The notes under the pieces are model-generated. The model ran no database searches, had not been told where the DNA came from, and was given only the letters and a program-made list of their open reading frames with translations. A stretch of DNA of 64,000 bases, taken from positions 124,001 through 188,000 of the forward strand of contig NW_008805066.1 in assembly GCF_000004825.1 (NCBI RefSeq), written 5' to 3'. Shown piece after piece: positions 1 through 11,477 of this stretch (position 1 is its first letter; each line of letters starts with the position of its first letter). The translations under genes were made by a program, and so were the position numbers. Source of the DNA: Heterostelium album PN500 (taxonomy: Eukaryota; Evosea; Eumycetozoa; Acytosteliales; Acytosteliaceae).

Positions 1-386
1 TAAAAGAATTGGTAGGTAACAGCTTCGTTTGGAAAGTTCTGTCCTATTGAGACGGAACCTGTAGTATCCATGTAGAACTCATCGATTTGCAGACATTGAT
101 CTACCTGATAATCGTTACTGTTGATGTATTCAGTGCAATTTGGATCGTTGTAGTTGGTGGTATTCACGGTTATTTCACCATTGATCTGTTCTACCTGTAC
201 AATCACCCAATAGGAGAATTCGAAATTTATACACTGTCCAACCGGTAGAGAATATCCAATGCCATAGGTTTGATTACATCCCTTCAACGGTGTAAAAGTG
301 ATCCACTCTGGACTTGATATAACAAAACAGTCAGAGACAAAAAATAATAAAAATATTGAAACAAATAATATTCTTTTAACAAACAT
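1..386 (-). CDS. Secreted protein of unknown function, cut by the left window edge
   Basis: An open frame of 128 codons starts at the ATG at 386-384 and runs off the left edge without a stop. The first 25 or so residues (MFVKRILFVSIFLLFFVSDC) are a clear signal peptide: a Lys/Arg start, a Leu/Phe/Ile core and a small-residue end. The mature part has several Cys (GCNQT, GQCIN, PNCTE, DQCLQ) and N-glycosylation sequons, as expected of an extracellular or lysosomal protein. I do not recognise the family. Coding quality is good: balanced codons and no stops over 384 bases in an AT-rich genome. Confidence 0.7.
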   Translation of the reverse strand, partial: MFVKRILFVSIFLLFFVSDCFVISSPEWITFTPLKGCNQTYGIGYSLPVGQCINFEFSYWVIVQVEQINGEITVNTTNYNDPNCTEYINSNDYQVDQCLQIDEFYMDTTGSVSIGQNFPNEAVTYQFF

Positions 387-1201
387 ATCTGTCTTATCTT
401 ATCTTTTCTTATTTTTAAAAGTATAATTGTGATTTACATTAAAACTATTAGTTTTTAGGCACTCTATAATCATTCCTTTCATAAAAAAAAAAAAAATTGG
501 ACATAAATATCTAAACTTTTTGCAATATCGGACCAAGAATCCTAATTAATTTGATTTCACATTAGATTTTTAAAAGATCAAAATCTTATAATATTTGTTC
601 CCTTCTGTTGTCTCATGTTTCACAAAGATAACATAATTTTATTAGAGTGGTTGAAGATGAGATATTATTTCAACTAAAAAATTTAGTTCTTTTGTAGTAG
701 AAAATAATAAAACAAACTCATAGAAAGGAGAAGCATCATTAAATTAATTAAGTTGCATTTTAATAATCCGTACCAATATTTCAAGGTATGTAAGATCGAC
801 AATGATGACCAACAAGATGTGGGTAGGTGATATAATCTATATTTGGTGTCAGGCACATTTACCAATCAAACCAATCTAATAGATTTTTTTTTAAATCTTA
901 AGATTACGATCTTAGAATAAATTTAACTAAAATTTTGTTCCAAAATAAAACATGAAGGAATAAATAACCACCAACCAAAAAGTGCCCAATACATGTATTC
1001 ATCGGATCAAAGAAAAGACTTAGGAATTTTTTGAGAGTGTTTATTTTTTGTTTTTTTTGTAAAAATTGCAATTGTAATTTACTTACATCAACAAATTCAC
1101 CTATTTTATATAACTTTAATTTCACTTACTTTTTTATTTTATTAGATATAAAAAAATTACATTTAAATGTATAATAATAATCAGAATCATTGTTTTTTTA
1201 G
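387..1201. other. Intergenic, nothing convincing
   Basis: AT-rich spacer. It holds the upstream region of the left-edge secreted gene and probably the promoter, and possibly an upstream exon, of the gene starting at 1222. Short minus-strand open frames at 683-865 and 904-1125 have biased composition and no recognisable domain. GTAAGT-like words on the minus strand near 1085 and 1125 are not supported by a coherent spliced frame. Confidence 0.5.
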
Positions 1202-1221
1202 CACCAGAAACCATAAAAGAA

Positions 1222-1644
1222 ATGAAAAGAAACAATGCTCCGCCAGAAAGTATTAAGCATGCTGTTGAAACCCAAAATTCCGGTGAACCTGAGGATGTAA
1301 GATTTCATAGAGAATATATAAAAAAGTATAATAAAGATGACCAATGGAAGGATGTAAATAATTTCGTTTTACACCCAACCAGTTACAGATTCGGTAGTGG
1401 TGGTAGCTCAAGAGAATCAATCGGTGAAATGCTCTCAACTTTGGGTCACCCTATTTATATGGGTCCATCAGCCACCGATTATGGACCTCATATTCAACCA
1501 TATGTATATTTTGGTCAAAATCAACACCATAACCAATATATACGTCAACCATACAATCAAAATCAATACCATCAGAATCAATATCATCATCAACAACAGC
1601 AACAAATGTACAATATGGGTTTTTATAATCAACCTTGGATGTAA
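1222..1644 (+). CDS. Hypothetical protein with Asn/Gln/Tyr/His-rich tail
   Basis: 140 codons from the ATG at 1222 to a stop at 1644. Residues 1-75 have mixed composition, with motifs such as EDVRFHREYIKKYNKDD and NNFVLHPTSYRFG. The last 50 residues are a low-complexity run of Asn, Gln, His and Tyr ending FYNQPWM. I do not recognise a family. A strong acceptor (a run of T ending TTAG at 1198-1201) sits seven codons before the ATG and the frame stays open up to it, so the gene may have an unseen upstream exon and the true start may lie further left. No candidate first exon was convincing. Confidence 0.55.
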   Translation: MKRNNAPPESIKHAVETQNSGEPEDVRFHREYIKKYNKDDQWKDVNNFVLHPTSYRFGSGGSSRESIGEMLSTLGHPIYMGPSATDYGPHIQPYVYFGQNQHHNQYIRQPYNQNQYHQNQYHHQQQQQMYNMGFYNQPWM

Positions 1645-2559
1645 ATTATAATTAATTAACAAAGATTTTTATTTTTTTAAATAAAATGTATTATTATTAT
1701 CTTAAATTTAACAAAAATCTTTGAAAACAGTCAAGATAAACAATATTAAAGTATTGAAACAAATAATATTCTTTTTACAAACATCTATCTTTTTATTTAA
1801 TATCTTTTTAGAATGTTGGACTAATGATTTAAAATCATGTGAAATGTTTTGTTTTGTTTAATTTAATCTTTATCTTTTCGGATTTGTTGTAATGATCAAA
1901 TTTGTACTCTTCGATTGTCTCATATTAAATTTTGATAAAGGTGATATAAATACGCCTCTAAACTATTGCACCTCCACGATTGATAATGTTGGGAACTGTT
2001 TTTAATCGGTTTTCCACCAACTATTCAACTCTATTTTCATACAAGGCATATCCATCGTTTTAATGTCTCTGGGGCTTTTATTTCCTTCCTCTATTTCGTT
2101 TTCGTTGTGTTCTCAGCCAAAACTACATCTTGCTTTATTGTTGATACTAATATTGCTAATTTGACTGTTATATAGTGAAATTTATTAAAGTGAAGTTAAT
2201 TGTATCATGATTATAAGAAAATCACCTTTTCTTTTATCTCTACTATATATTTATATCATCTTTGTCAAATATGTATGATTATTGGTAAATAAACTAAACT
2301 AATTTCAAATCCATATTCTATAAATATAGAAGTTGAATAATCATTAAAAAAGAAGAAGGTTATTTGCACAATACAACCAGTGTCGATTGATCAATTTCAT
2401 TAAAAATTTATCAAAAAAAACAACCAGATCATCAAAAAAAATTAAAAAACAAAAAAAAATCAGATTAAAAAAGTTTAGTTTTTTTTCAATATATTAATAT
2501 TGTTTAAATATATTTTTAATATATATATATATATTTATATATATTATAGGTAGAAAAGA
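1645..2559. other. Intergenic, upstream region of VPS52
   Basis: No gene recognised. Bases 1930-2170 are slightly less AT-rich and could be decayed sequence, but no frame is sustained. The last 100 bases are TA repeats ending in an acceptor-like TATTATAG just before the VPS52 ATG, so a 5' UTR intron is possible. Confidence 0.5.
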
Positions 2560-5438
2560 ATGGGTACACCATTTAAACCACCACCTTTTATGAAACAGCA
2601 GAGTAGACAATTGATGATGTCACTCAAAAAAGGCAGAGATGAAATCGATGTAGATGAACTTGGTGATCTCGACATCACAACTATACTTGGATCAGAGATT
2701 GACGATCAACCCATATCACAAGAGGATCAAGATCGTGTAAAAGAAGCACTCAAGAAAGGATTGGATCTGAGAGAGTACTCTCATTCCGTTGAATCGGAAT
2801 TGAATCAGTTAGATAAATTAACGGTTGCCGATTGTATGTTAGAAGATCAACAACAACAACAACAATAACAACAGATCTGTTTAATTAATACTTTCTATTT
2901 CTATATGTCTATAGATTTCAATGAAAGAGAAGATTTCTTAATATTATATAATCAGATTTCAGTTGTCGATGGTGTATTACAATCGGTGGAACAGATGCTT
3001 AATCACTTTTACAACGACATTAAGAATATCGGATCGGAAATGAATCAACTCCAAGAGAAATCGATGATGATGAACTACAAAGTAAACAATAGAAAGCTAT
3101 TGAAAGAGAAACTAATGGAATTCATCGATGTAATAACTATTGATATAAACTTTTCAAAGTAAGTAAGAAACAACAACAACAACAAATAGATGATTAGATC
3201 TACTACTAACAAACACCAACAACGTTGTTATTATTATTATCATTTTTTAGTCAACTTACAAAAGGTGAAATCAATACAGAGTATGTAAATTGTTTACAAA
3301 AGTTGGATCAAAAGATAACGCTGTTCGATGACTACAAGGTGTTGGCACCGAGTATCTGCACTGTAAATGAACCGCAGTTGAGTAAGTTGACGGTGGCGTC
3401 GATTCAAAAGATTCAAAAGTTCCTGAGAGACAGCTTGTCGACGTTCAAGAAGCTGTCGGATCGTCGCCAAGTGCAACTTTCACTCGGTGAGATGTCGTAT
3501 CTCTTCCAGTTTCTCTTTAAGTACTCGCAGTACATCGCGACCGAAGTGATAAACACCTACGTTGAGAACTCCGAGCGTTACTACTCGAACTACTACCGCA
3601 ACTACACCAATAGCTTGTTGAGGATGCAAGACGACGCCACCATCAAGTCGGACGTCGGCACCAAGCTAAAGACAATCTTTAGCAGTGCGACGAACGGCGG
3701 TAACAACGAGACCGGTCGTCATCACTCGATCGACCTGGCGACGCTACTCCACTCGATGGCACCAGCCGTAGTCAACAACGGCAGCGTCGCCGCCAAAGAC
3801 AAAGACAGTGGCAACGGTTTGGTGAGAACCGACCAACTCAAAAAAGAAATACTGGATTCGTCGGCCATTGAATCACCGGCATCCGCATCGTTCTGGGATG
3901 CAGTGCCCGTTATCATTCCAACCTCTTCAAACACACCGACCATCAAATATCCATTCGAACAAGTCTATAGGTCACTTGTATTCTTCCTCATGGATATCAT
4001 GACAACCGAGACTGAATTTATCAACAAGTTTTTCCTTGGTGGTCAAGATATGATATCCATTATCTTCACAAGATCTATTTCATTATTAATCGTAAGAGAA
4101 CAACTAACTAATATTAGTTAACCAGATATCAATCAATTCAAGATATATAATTGTTAACTAATAACTAAATTATATCATAATATATATATATATAGGAAAC
4201 AACAGAAGGTTTCTTAACCAACAGTAATGATTTAGTTTGTATTTCAATTGTAGTTGGTATTTTAAATTAGTATGTATCTAAAGAAACAACATTTGTATAC
4301 ATATATATATATCTATCAAATTTTGTTGCTAATCTAACCATACCTTTTTTTTTTTGATAGTTTTAAATATGTTATGGTTCAAGAAAGAAATATTACAGTT
4401 TTGAATGAATTGTTGTTTGATAAACTGTTACCGGTTGCAACCGATAGATACCTGAGAGTGTTCAGCAAGCATATTACATTGATGAATGGCGTTCTAATGA
4501 AGGATTTGAAACCAATCAACTTTTTACATTCACATTTCATTGGCAAGCGTTATGCAGAGTTCTATATGTGTCTGACAGGCTTGAATGGTTTGATGAACCG
4601 ACTACAATCACAGCTACAAGAACAGATGTCAGCGATCGAGAAGCAACACAATGAACGACAGGAAGAACATCAGAAACTACAGCAGCTCATGAAGGAAAAG
4701 AAAAATCAGACCGCTGCCAATGTCGAGCAACTCGAGTCGCTAGACGACCAGATCGATACGTTGGAGGCGACGCATCTCAAGAAGAAACAACATCTCCAAC
4801 AGCTCAACGGTAACCGCGAGTCCGTCCAGAAGACACTCACCCAACTACGCGACTACAGCTTGCAACTCCTCAGAAAGCTCTCGAATGAGATCGCTTCGAA
4901 ACCGGAACAAGTCATTTTCATGATCAACAACTACAGTACGATTCTGAGTGTGTGGCGTGACTCTCGTCTCAGTGGCGACGACCAATCGCTCGGCCAGCTG
5001 TACGCGCTCTTCCAGTCGGCCACAGCCAAGTATATCGACGACCAGCTGTTGGCACTCAAACACTTTAGCGGTATGATCTCGTTTGTCAACGAGTGGGCAC
5101 CGCTCGTCGAGTCGAGCGTCAAGATCGACCCGGCGATGAACCCGTCGTTCAACTCGACGGCAGTCGAACACATATTCGAGCAATTCGAGAACAACTGGAA
5201 GTCAGCGGTCGCTGTAATCAAAGACAACAGCATCAAACACTTTGCATCGAGTTCACTCGCCAAGAACCGCACCTTCGATGTACTATTACAACAACTTCAC
5301 TACCTCTATCGTGGCATGACCATCGTTGTGCAACACTGTTTCCCAAACCTAAAGAACTCAAAATATTTCCGTCCCACTCAATTCCTACAAGATATAAGAG
5401 CAATGTCACCAGGTTCAAAATTCGATGATCTTATTTAA
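2560..5438 (+). CDS. vps52: VPS52, subunit of the GARP/EARP tethering complex
   Basis: Five exons: 2560-2833, 2915-3158, 3251-4091, 4196-4269 and 4361-5438, giving 836 residues (animal orthologues are about 720). VPS52 is a core subunit of GARP and EARP, which tether endosome-derived vesicles at the trans-Golgi and recycling endosomes. The call rests on the Vps52/Sac2 region from about residue 75: VESELNQLDKL, then across the first intron VADYFNEREDFLILYNQIS, then LQEKSMMMNYKVNNRKLL, matching the order of motifs in animal VPS52. Further on come IQKIQKFLRDSLSTFKK and a Tyr-rich YVENSERYYSNYYRNYTN segment. A strong coiled coil lies at about residues 555-635. Every intron begins with a GT(A/G)-type donor and ends in AG, and the frame is continuous at all four junctions. 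Codons in the middle exons are GC-richer than the ends. Confidence 0.9.
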
Positions 5439-6361
5439 ATTGCTTGTTGTCAAAAAAAACAAAACTAATTAAACTTAATTTGCAAAAAAAAATAATCTTT
5501 AAAATTTAAAAATCTCAATTGTTTACAATAATTATGATTAATTAACCCATAAGCTTTTCATTGAATTTCAAAAAGTGTTTGTTTTTTGTTTGTCTTTGTT
5601 TTTATTTTAAATTATTTTGTTTTATTTTATTTTATTTTTTTATTTCATTTTGTTTTTAAAACAAACAGGACAATCACTCAGTGCACTGATTATATTATCA
5701 TCTCTCTGTCTATTCACTCGGATTTTCTTGATTTCATTTATTTTATTAAAAAACAATAAAACAACATATATATATATATATATATAAAAATAATAATAAA
5801 TGTAGGTAAACACCACACACACTCATCTAACACTCTCACACACCTACACAAATTCTATTCAAAGTGGAATGATTCTTTCCACTTATAAATGAAAGGAAAA
5901 AGAGCAACAACATATATATATATAAAATATAATAATTATAGTATACACCTATCATGATGAATAGTATAAAAATATACACCATTCGAATTATAATGAGTTA
6001 TTCATTTAGTGTTTTTTTATATTTTAATTTTATAAAATTTTAATATTATATGAAGTATATTTATTAATTAATTAATAAGGAACAACAGCAACAACAACAA
6101 CAACAAACAAATACATTGATTTCAATTTATTTATACAAAAACAATTAATTGTTCACTGTTTTAATTAAAATTGAGAAATTTCTATTTTTTCACTTTTAGT
6201 TTTTTTGTTGTTTTTTAGTTTTAGTTTTCAAAATTTTGACCAGACCAGACAAACCATATATCTTATTAACTTTTTAAATAAATAAAAACAAAAAAGCAAA
6301 CAAAAACTAACAAACATAGCAAATTTAAACAGAACAGTAATAACAAACAGGTAGTAAAATC
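5439..6361. other. Intergenic, VPS52 3' region and CCDC6-like promoter
   Basis: Homopolymers, TA microsatellites (near 5765-5785 and 5910) and CAA repeats (near 6085). No coding frame was recognised. An AACCCATAA word at about 5545 resembles the DUSE element placed before small non-coding RNA genes in Dictyostelium, but no class I RNA or snRNA-like sequence follows. Confidence 0.5.
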
Positions 6362-7861
6362 ATGGAGACAAAGTCATCAAAAGAGATCATTGATGATCTT
6401 AACAAACAACTCACTCTTGAAAGAGCAAGAAGCAGACAACTCGTTGAGGAGGTCAAACAATTGAAAGATGCTCAACTTAGAATCGTATGTATTTGATTAG
6501 CGGAATCGGTATCGATGTATATATTTCTAACGATATGGGATTATATCTTTATTCATCAATAGCAACTGGTAACAGAGAATGAAGAGGAATACATTACCAA
6601 CAAGTTTATGAAATATTTACATCAATTAAAGAAAGAGAAAGAAGAGTTGGCTCTCAAAGTAGAACAAGAAGAAGAGTATTTAACAAATACTTTACAAAAG
6701 AAGATGCTCGCAGTATGTTTTAAAGATAGTTGATGATAAATATCTAAGTGAACGTTCAATACTAATACACAAGTTTAATTAGATTATGAAAGAGAAAATA
6801 GATTTAGAGAATCAATTGGAAGCAGAGGAGGAATTCATTGTAAATAAATTACAGAAACAAATTCAAGAAGTAATGAAGGAGAAAAAGTAAGTAGTAGTTA
6901 AGATTAATTATTTAGACGAGTCTAGAGAACCACATTATTGATAGATTTGATTTTTAATTTAAATTAGGGTTTTAGAAAAGAGATTAGAATCAGAGATCAA
7001 TGATCATAAATATCTTCTTAAATTGGAAGGAGAAGTAATAGTTTTAAGAGAAAAGATTAAAGAATTAGAAGGTTCAAGTATGTAGTATTTTTATTTAATC
7101 AAGTCATACATACTAATATTAAATATTCAAAGGTGAACATAATAAAGAGGACTTGGTTGCATTAAAGTCAGAGAACTTTGTACTCTCACAAAAGATAGCA
7201 AGAGAACAAGAAAGAATAACCAAAGTAAACAATGAAAATACTAATTTACTTTCAAAGTTGGAGATTGGTGATGAAAGGTAACAAAAAACAATGATTTGTT
7301 TATTATTATTACTCTTTTTGATAATTATATTAATAAATTACTTGATTCTTTTTATATAGAAACTTTAATAAACAAAAAAGAAATAGAAGTATTTCAGTTC
7401 CGAATGAAGTAAAGTTGATTACACCATCAAGTCCATCACCAAAGGTTGCTGGATCAGTACCAATCAGCAGAGCTAGATCGGCATCTTCCAATTCCAATCC
7501 ATGTCTGATTGCAAAGGTGCTCAAGGAAGGTTGGATCAAGATCAAAGTCGACACAAAGATTGAAAAGCGTTACTGTGAGCTCTGTAGCAATGGTGAGTTG
7601 CGTGAGTACCTCGACGATACCAAGCAAGTACTTATGGCAACCCAATCGATGGACAACGTAGTCGATATCACTGAGATTCCAGGCACACCATCGCTGTCCA
7701 CTCCACTCTCTAGCTCTGGAAGCAGTACACTCGAACTTCTGATCTCTCCAAACAACAAGGACACCTCGGTATCCTACTACTCTATCGACAAGAACGAATT
7801 TAGCCAATGGAAGAATCTCATGGTGCAACTCATGCCAAAACCACCAACCACCATGATTTAA
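6362..7861 (+). CDS. CCDC6-like coiled-coil protein with a C-terminal PH-like module
   Basis: Six exons: 6362-6484, 6563-6712, 6783-6886, 6968-7077, 7133-7277 and 7360-7861, giving 377 residues. Residues 1 to about 220 are almost continuous coiled coil with a repeated EEE(Y/F)(I/L)xN(K/T) unit (EEEYITNKF, EEEYLTNTL, EEEFIVNKL). That is the hallmark of the CCDC6 (H4/DUF2046) family, where units such as EEEFLTNDL recur. Residues 225-255 are a Ser/Pro linker. About residues 255-372 look like a PH-type fold: a KEGWIKIK strand, a KRYCELCSNGELREY pair, and a C-terminal helix with SQWKNLMVQLM. CCDC6 is a scaffold acting in DNA-damage signalling and phosphatase control in animals; the role here is unknown. 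The PH call is by pattern only. All junctions keep frame. Confidence 0.75.
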
Positions 7862-8235
7862 ATTCATTGGCATCATCATTAACAGTTACCGACATATATT
7901 TACCTTTTGGAATCGAACACATAGATATTTATCCATTGTTTTCTTTTAAGAGAAAGATTGTCAAAACAAACAATTTTATTATTATTATTTTTTATATCTT
8001 TTATTTTGTTATTTTTTTTTTCCAAACATTATTTTTTCATTATTCTTCTTTCCCAATCAAACATCAAAATCAAATCAACAACAACTTATTTTAATATCTA
8101 ATCTGAAGTGATAGAGATAAAAAAAAAAGAAAAACAAAACAAAACAAAAAAAAATAATTATAACTTAATAAATAATTAAAATGAATGTATATATATTTAA
8201 AAAGTGATACGCAACGATCATTGTGTGACAATTTA

Positions 8236-11200
8236 TTAAGCATCAATATTTGCCCATTTATATACATTTTTAATGGTTGATTTATCAATATTGTTACCTA
8301 TTGATGCTTGTGCCATTTGTTTACTACCACCACCTTTACCAGCTCCAATCACTTGGAACAATGTTTTGATCACCTTGTCTGCACTGGTGTCGAGTTTTGC
8401 ACTTCCAAGAGTAACTAGAATCTTTCCATCCAATGTGATGATTACATGTACACTGTCTGTATCGCGTTTCGACATACTATTTCCAATCTCTTGTAGACCT
8501 TTCTTGTCAACCGATACATCGCAATCTATAAGATGTATAATAATTGGCTTTCCATCGAATGATCCTTTCGCACTCTTTATCGATGCCAGCGCAAGCTTCA
8601 TTGTGAGATCTGCAATTTGTCGTTCCTGTTCCTTACGATTCGTTAAGAGTTGATCGATTTGCTTCTCGACCGCTGGTGTTTGTACTTCCAATCTTCTAGA
8701 GATGCTAGAGAGAATATCACTGTTGTTTGACAGCCATTTGATAGCAACGGGTCCAGCAATTGCTTCAATTCTTCTAGTACCGGCAGCAACACTGTTCTCA
8801 CTGATAATCTTGAAGCACTGAAGCTCCGATGTACGTTTAACATGTGTTCCACCACAGAGTTCCTTTGAGAATCCCGGTACGTCAACGACACGAACGACAT
8901 CACGATACTTCTCAGAGAACAGCTGAATGGCGTCGGACTTGCAGGCTTCGGCATAGGGTGTCTCCACAGTCTCAACTATAGCATCTTTCTCAATGATATG
9001 ATTGATCCAATGTTCAACCTGTTGAATTTCCTCTCTGGTCAACTTGGCTGGATATGTAAAATCGAATCTCAAAGCATCCGGTCCAACATAGGAACCTGCT
9101 TGAACAACAGACGATGACGACTGATTAGATTTCAAAACGGCTCTGAGTGCAGCCTGTAGTAAATGAGTGGCAGTATGATGAATAGCTGTTTGTTGACGAA
9201 TGTTGTGATCGACTACTGAATCTACAAATGAATCTTCCTTGAGATCTATAGAAAGATCATTGTATCTATGTATCTTGGGATCGATCTCCAAGAGAATGAC
9301 CAATCCATTTTCATATGGCTTTATACAATCGATCACTCGATAGGTGTTTCCAGATTTTCCAATGATCTTTCCGGTATCACCAATTTGACCACCTGAATTT
9401 CCATAGAATGGACATTTATCCAATGACAAATAGGCAACACTATCTTGTTCAGGATTGAAATAACTCTTTAAAACTTTACTTTTTGATTTTGTATCTGTAT
9501 ATCCAATAAATTCTGGTTCTATTCTATCATTCTTCCATTTCCTAAAAGACAATATATATGTGTGTTAAAATCAAAACTATTCTATTTTAACTTCTTACAA
9601 CAGAATCAGCTATTACTTACAAAACTGGTTCAGGTATATTATTTTTATCTTTTTTCCATGTTGATTTCGATTTCTCTTTCATCTCTTCAATATATGTTTG
9701 TACTTTTTCCATCGATAATTCTATATTTGCTTGTTTTGCTTTTACCTCTGATATTTCCAATGGTAATCCATATGTATTAAAAATATTGAAAACTTGCCTA
9801 TTAAAATATTAAATTATACTTGTTAATAGGCTGTAAGATAAAAATGACCATACTTGTTTAAACAAGTCAAATTATTATTATTATTTACCATTCATCCAAT
9901 TTTCTTGATTCAATCAAGTCATCGAGATGAGGAGCACCTCTTTCGATTGCACTGTAAAAAGTTAACTCTTCATTGTAGATTACGTTCATTATTTCGGTTG
10001 CACGGTTGTGTAGTAATGGATAGGTTTCACCCATCTCCTTGGCGAGAAATGGGAACAGTTGGCTGAGGAAAGGACCGTCGAATCCCAGTGTTTTTCCATA
10101 GGACAGAGCACGACGAATAATCTTTCTCAGCACATAGCCTCTGCCCGTGTAGAAGGGAATCACTCCGTCGGCAATCAAGAACGATATCGCTCGCAGATGA
10201 TCGGCAACAACACGCATCGCCGTCTGTACTTTCGGACAATCCAGCTTGTTGGTGATAGTCGAGCTATTCTGACAACTCAATGTACGAACCGCTTCCATCA
10301 GCCGCACAAACAAATCGATCTCATAGTTACTACTGACACCCTGTAGCACGGTTGCCATACGCTCCAGTCCCATGCCAGTATCGACACACGGTGTAGCGAG
10401 AGGAATCAGTTTTCGCGATGCATCACGATGATATTGCATGAACACCAGATTCCAAATCTCGAGATACCTATCGCCATCCACCTCGTGACCCTGATCCCAA
10501 AAGATTTCTGAACACGGACCGCACGGACCGTCACCATCTCCCATCGACCAGAAGTTGTCTGCTTCACCCTTGTAGAGAATTCTCTCACTTGGCAAACCGA
10601 TATCGTCTCTCCAGATGCTGGCCGATTCCTCGTCACCGTGCAACACAGTGACTAGCAGTCTATCCACTGGCAGCTTGAAATCGACGGTCAGAAGTGTCCA
10701 AGCATGACGAATAGCATCACGCTTGAAATGCGAGTATCCACCAAACGAAAAGTTACCCAACATCTCAAAGAATGTATGATGACGTGCAGTGTATCCAACG
10801 TTTTCCAAATCATTGTGTTTACCACCTGCTCTCACACACCGCTGAACCGAAGTACAAAGTGGTTTCACCGGTTTTTCAAAACCAATAAAACAATTCTTAA
10901 ACTGTACCATACCTAAAATTGTATACATTTTTATTATTAAATAAATAGCTTCGATAATAATATAACATAGAATGTCATTGTTTTTAATTTACCTGAATTT
11001 GTAAACAATAGAGAATAATCTGTATGTGGAACGAGAGAAGATGATTCTACACGAAGATGATCATTTCTCTCAAAGTAAGAAAGAAATGTCTTTCTAATTG
11101 AATCTATAGATTTACTTTGATCAACTTCATTTTGATTCGATGATGCTGATGCTGATGTAGAGTAAAAATTATATCTATTACAATTATTGCTAATACTACT

Positions 11201-11377
11201 ACTACTTGTGTATTTCAATTTATTATATATATTTAAAGATTTTTTATTACATAGATACATTATTATAGGCTTATCTATTTCATAAAAATAATTATCTTTG
11301 TCAAAAGTAATAAATAATGATCTTCTTAAAAAAATCTGAAAATGGTGAGTTTTACAAAATTTTTTAAATAATGACAT
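8236..11377 (-). CDS. Alanyl-tRNA synthetase, probably mitochondrial
   Basis: Four exons read leftwards: 11377-10993, 10912-9889, 9797-9621 and 9541-8236, giving 963 residues. It charges tRNA-Ala with alanine and edits mischarged Ser/Gly. Residues 1-90 are Lys/Phe/Ser/Asn-rich and start MSLFKKFCKTHHFQIFLRRS, a plausible mitochondrial presequence. The catalytic core follows: LLFTNSGMVQFKNCF, HHTFFEMLGNFSFGGY, GDGPCGPCSEIFWDQG and DTGMGLERMATVLQG. The editing domain has HHTATHLLQAALR near residue 642 and LCGGTHV near 760. The C-Ala domain ends with the conserved GKGGGSKQMAQAS. Length fits a bacterial-type AlaRS (about 875) plus the leader. I chose the ATG at 11377; upstream in-frame codons lack ATG. 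The gene is head to head with the FNIP gene, with only 100 bases between starts. Confidence 0.9.
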
Positions 11378-11477
11378 TGCAAATGCCACAACAACAAAAA
11401 ACACATAACATGTTTAAAGCAGTGAACAAAACCAAAAGACAGACAGTTATCATTATCAATTTTAATTATATAAAAAG
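11378..11477. promoter_or_regulatory. Compact divergent promoter between AlaRS and FNIP genes
   Basis: Only 100 bases separate the two start codons (AlaRS on minus, FNIP gene on plus), so the two 5' leaders and both promoters must share this stretch or extend into coding DNA. No specific motif was identified. Confidence 0.45.

Noticed and set aside
683-1125. Two minus-strand frames as a possible two-exon gene
   Set aside because: Joining them through the visible GTAAGT and AG signals gives an immediate stop, and composition is that of spacer DNA.
5543-5551. AACCCATAA, a DUSE-like element of Dictyostelium small RNA genes
   Set aside because: Nothing resembling a class I RNA, snRNA or snoRNA starts about 60 bases downstream on either strand; chance occurrence is likely in this composition.
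7807-8094. Plus-strand open frame overlapping the end of the CCDC6-like gene
   Set aside because: It uses a different frame from the well-supported last exon and then runs through T-rich 3' sequence.
9562-10346. Several plus-strand open frames within the AlaRS locus
   Set aside because: They lie opposite well-supported AlaRS exons and introns and match no family.
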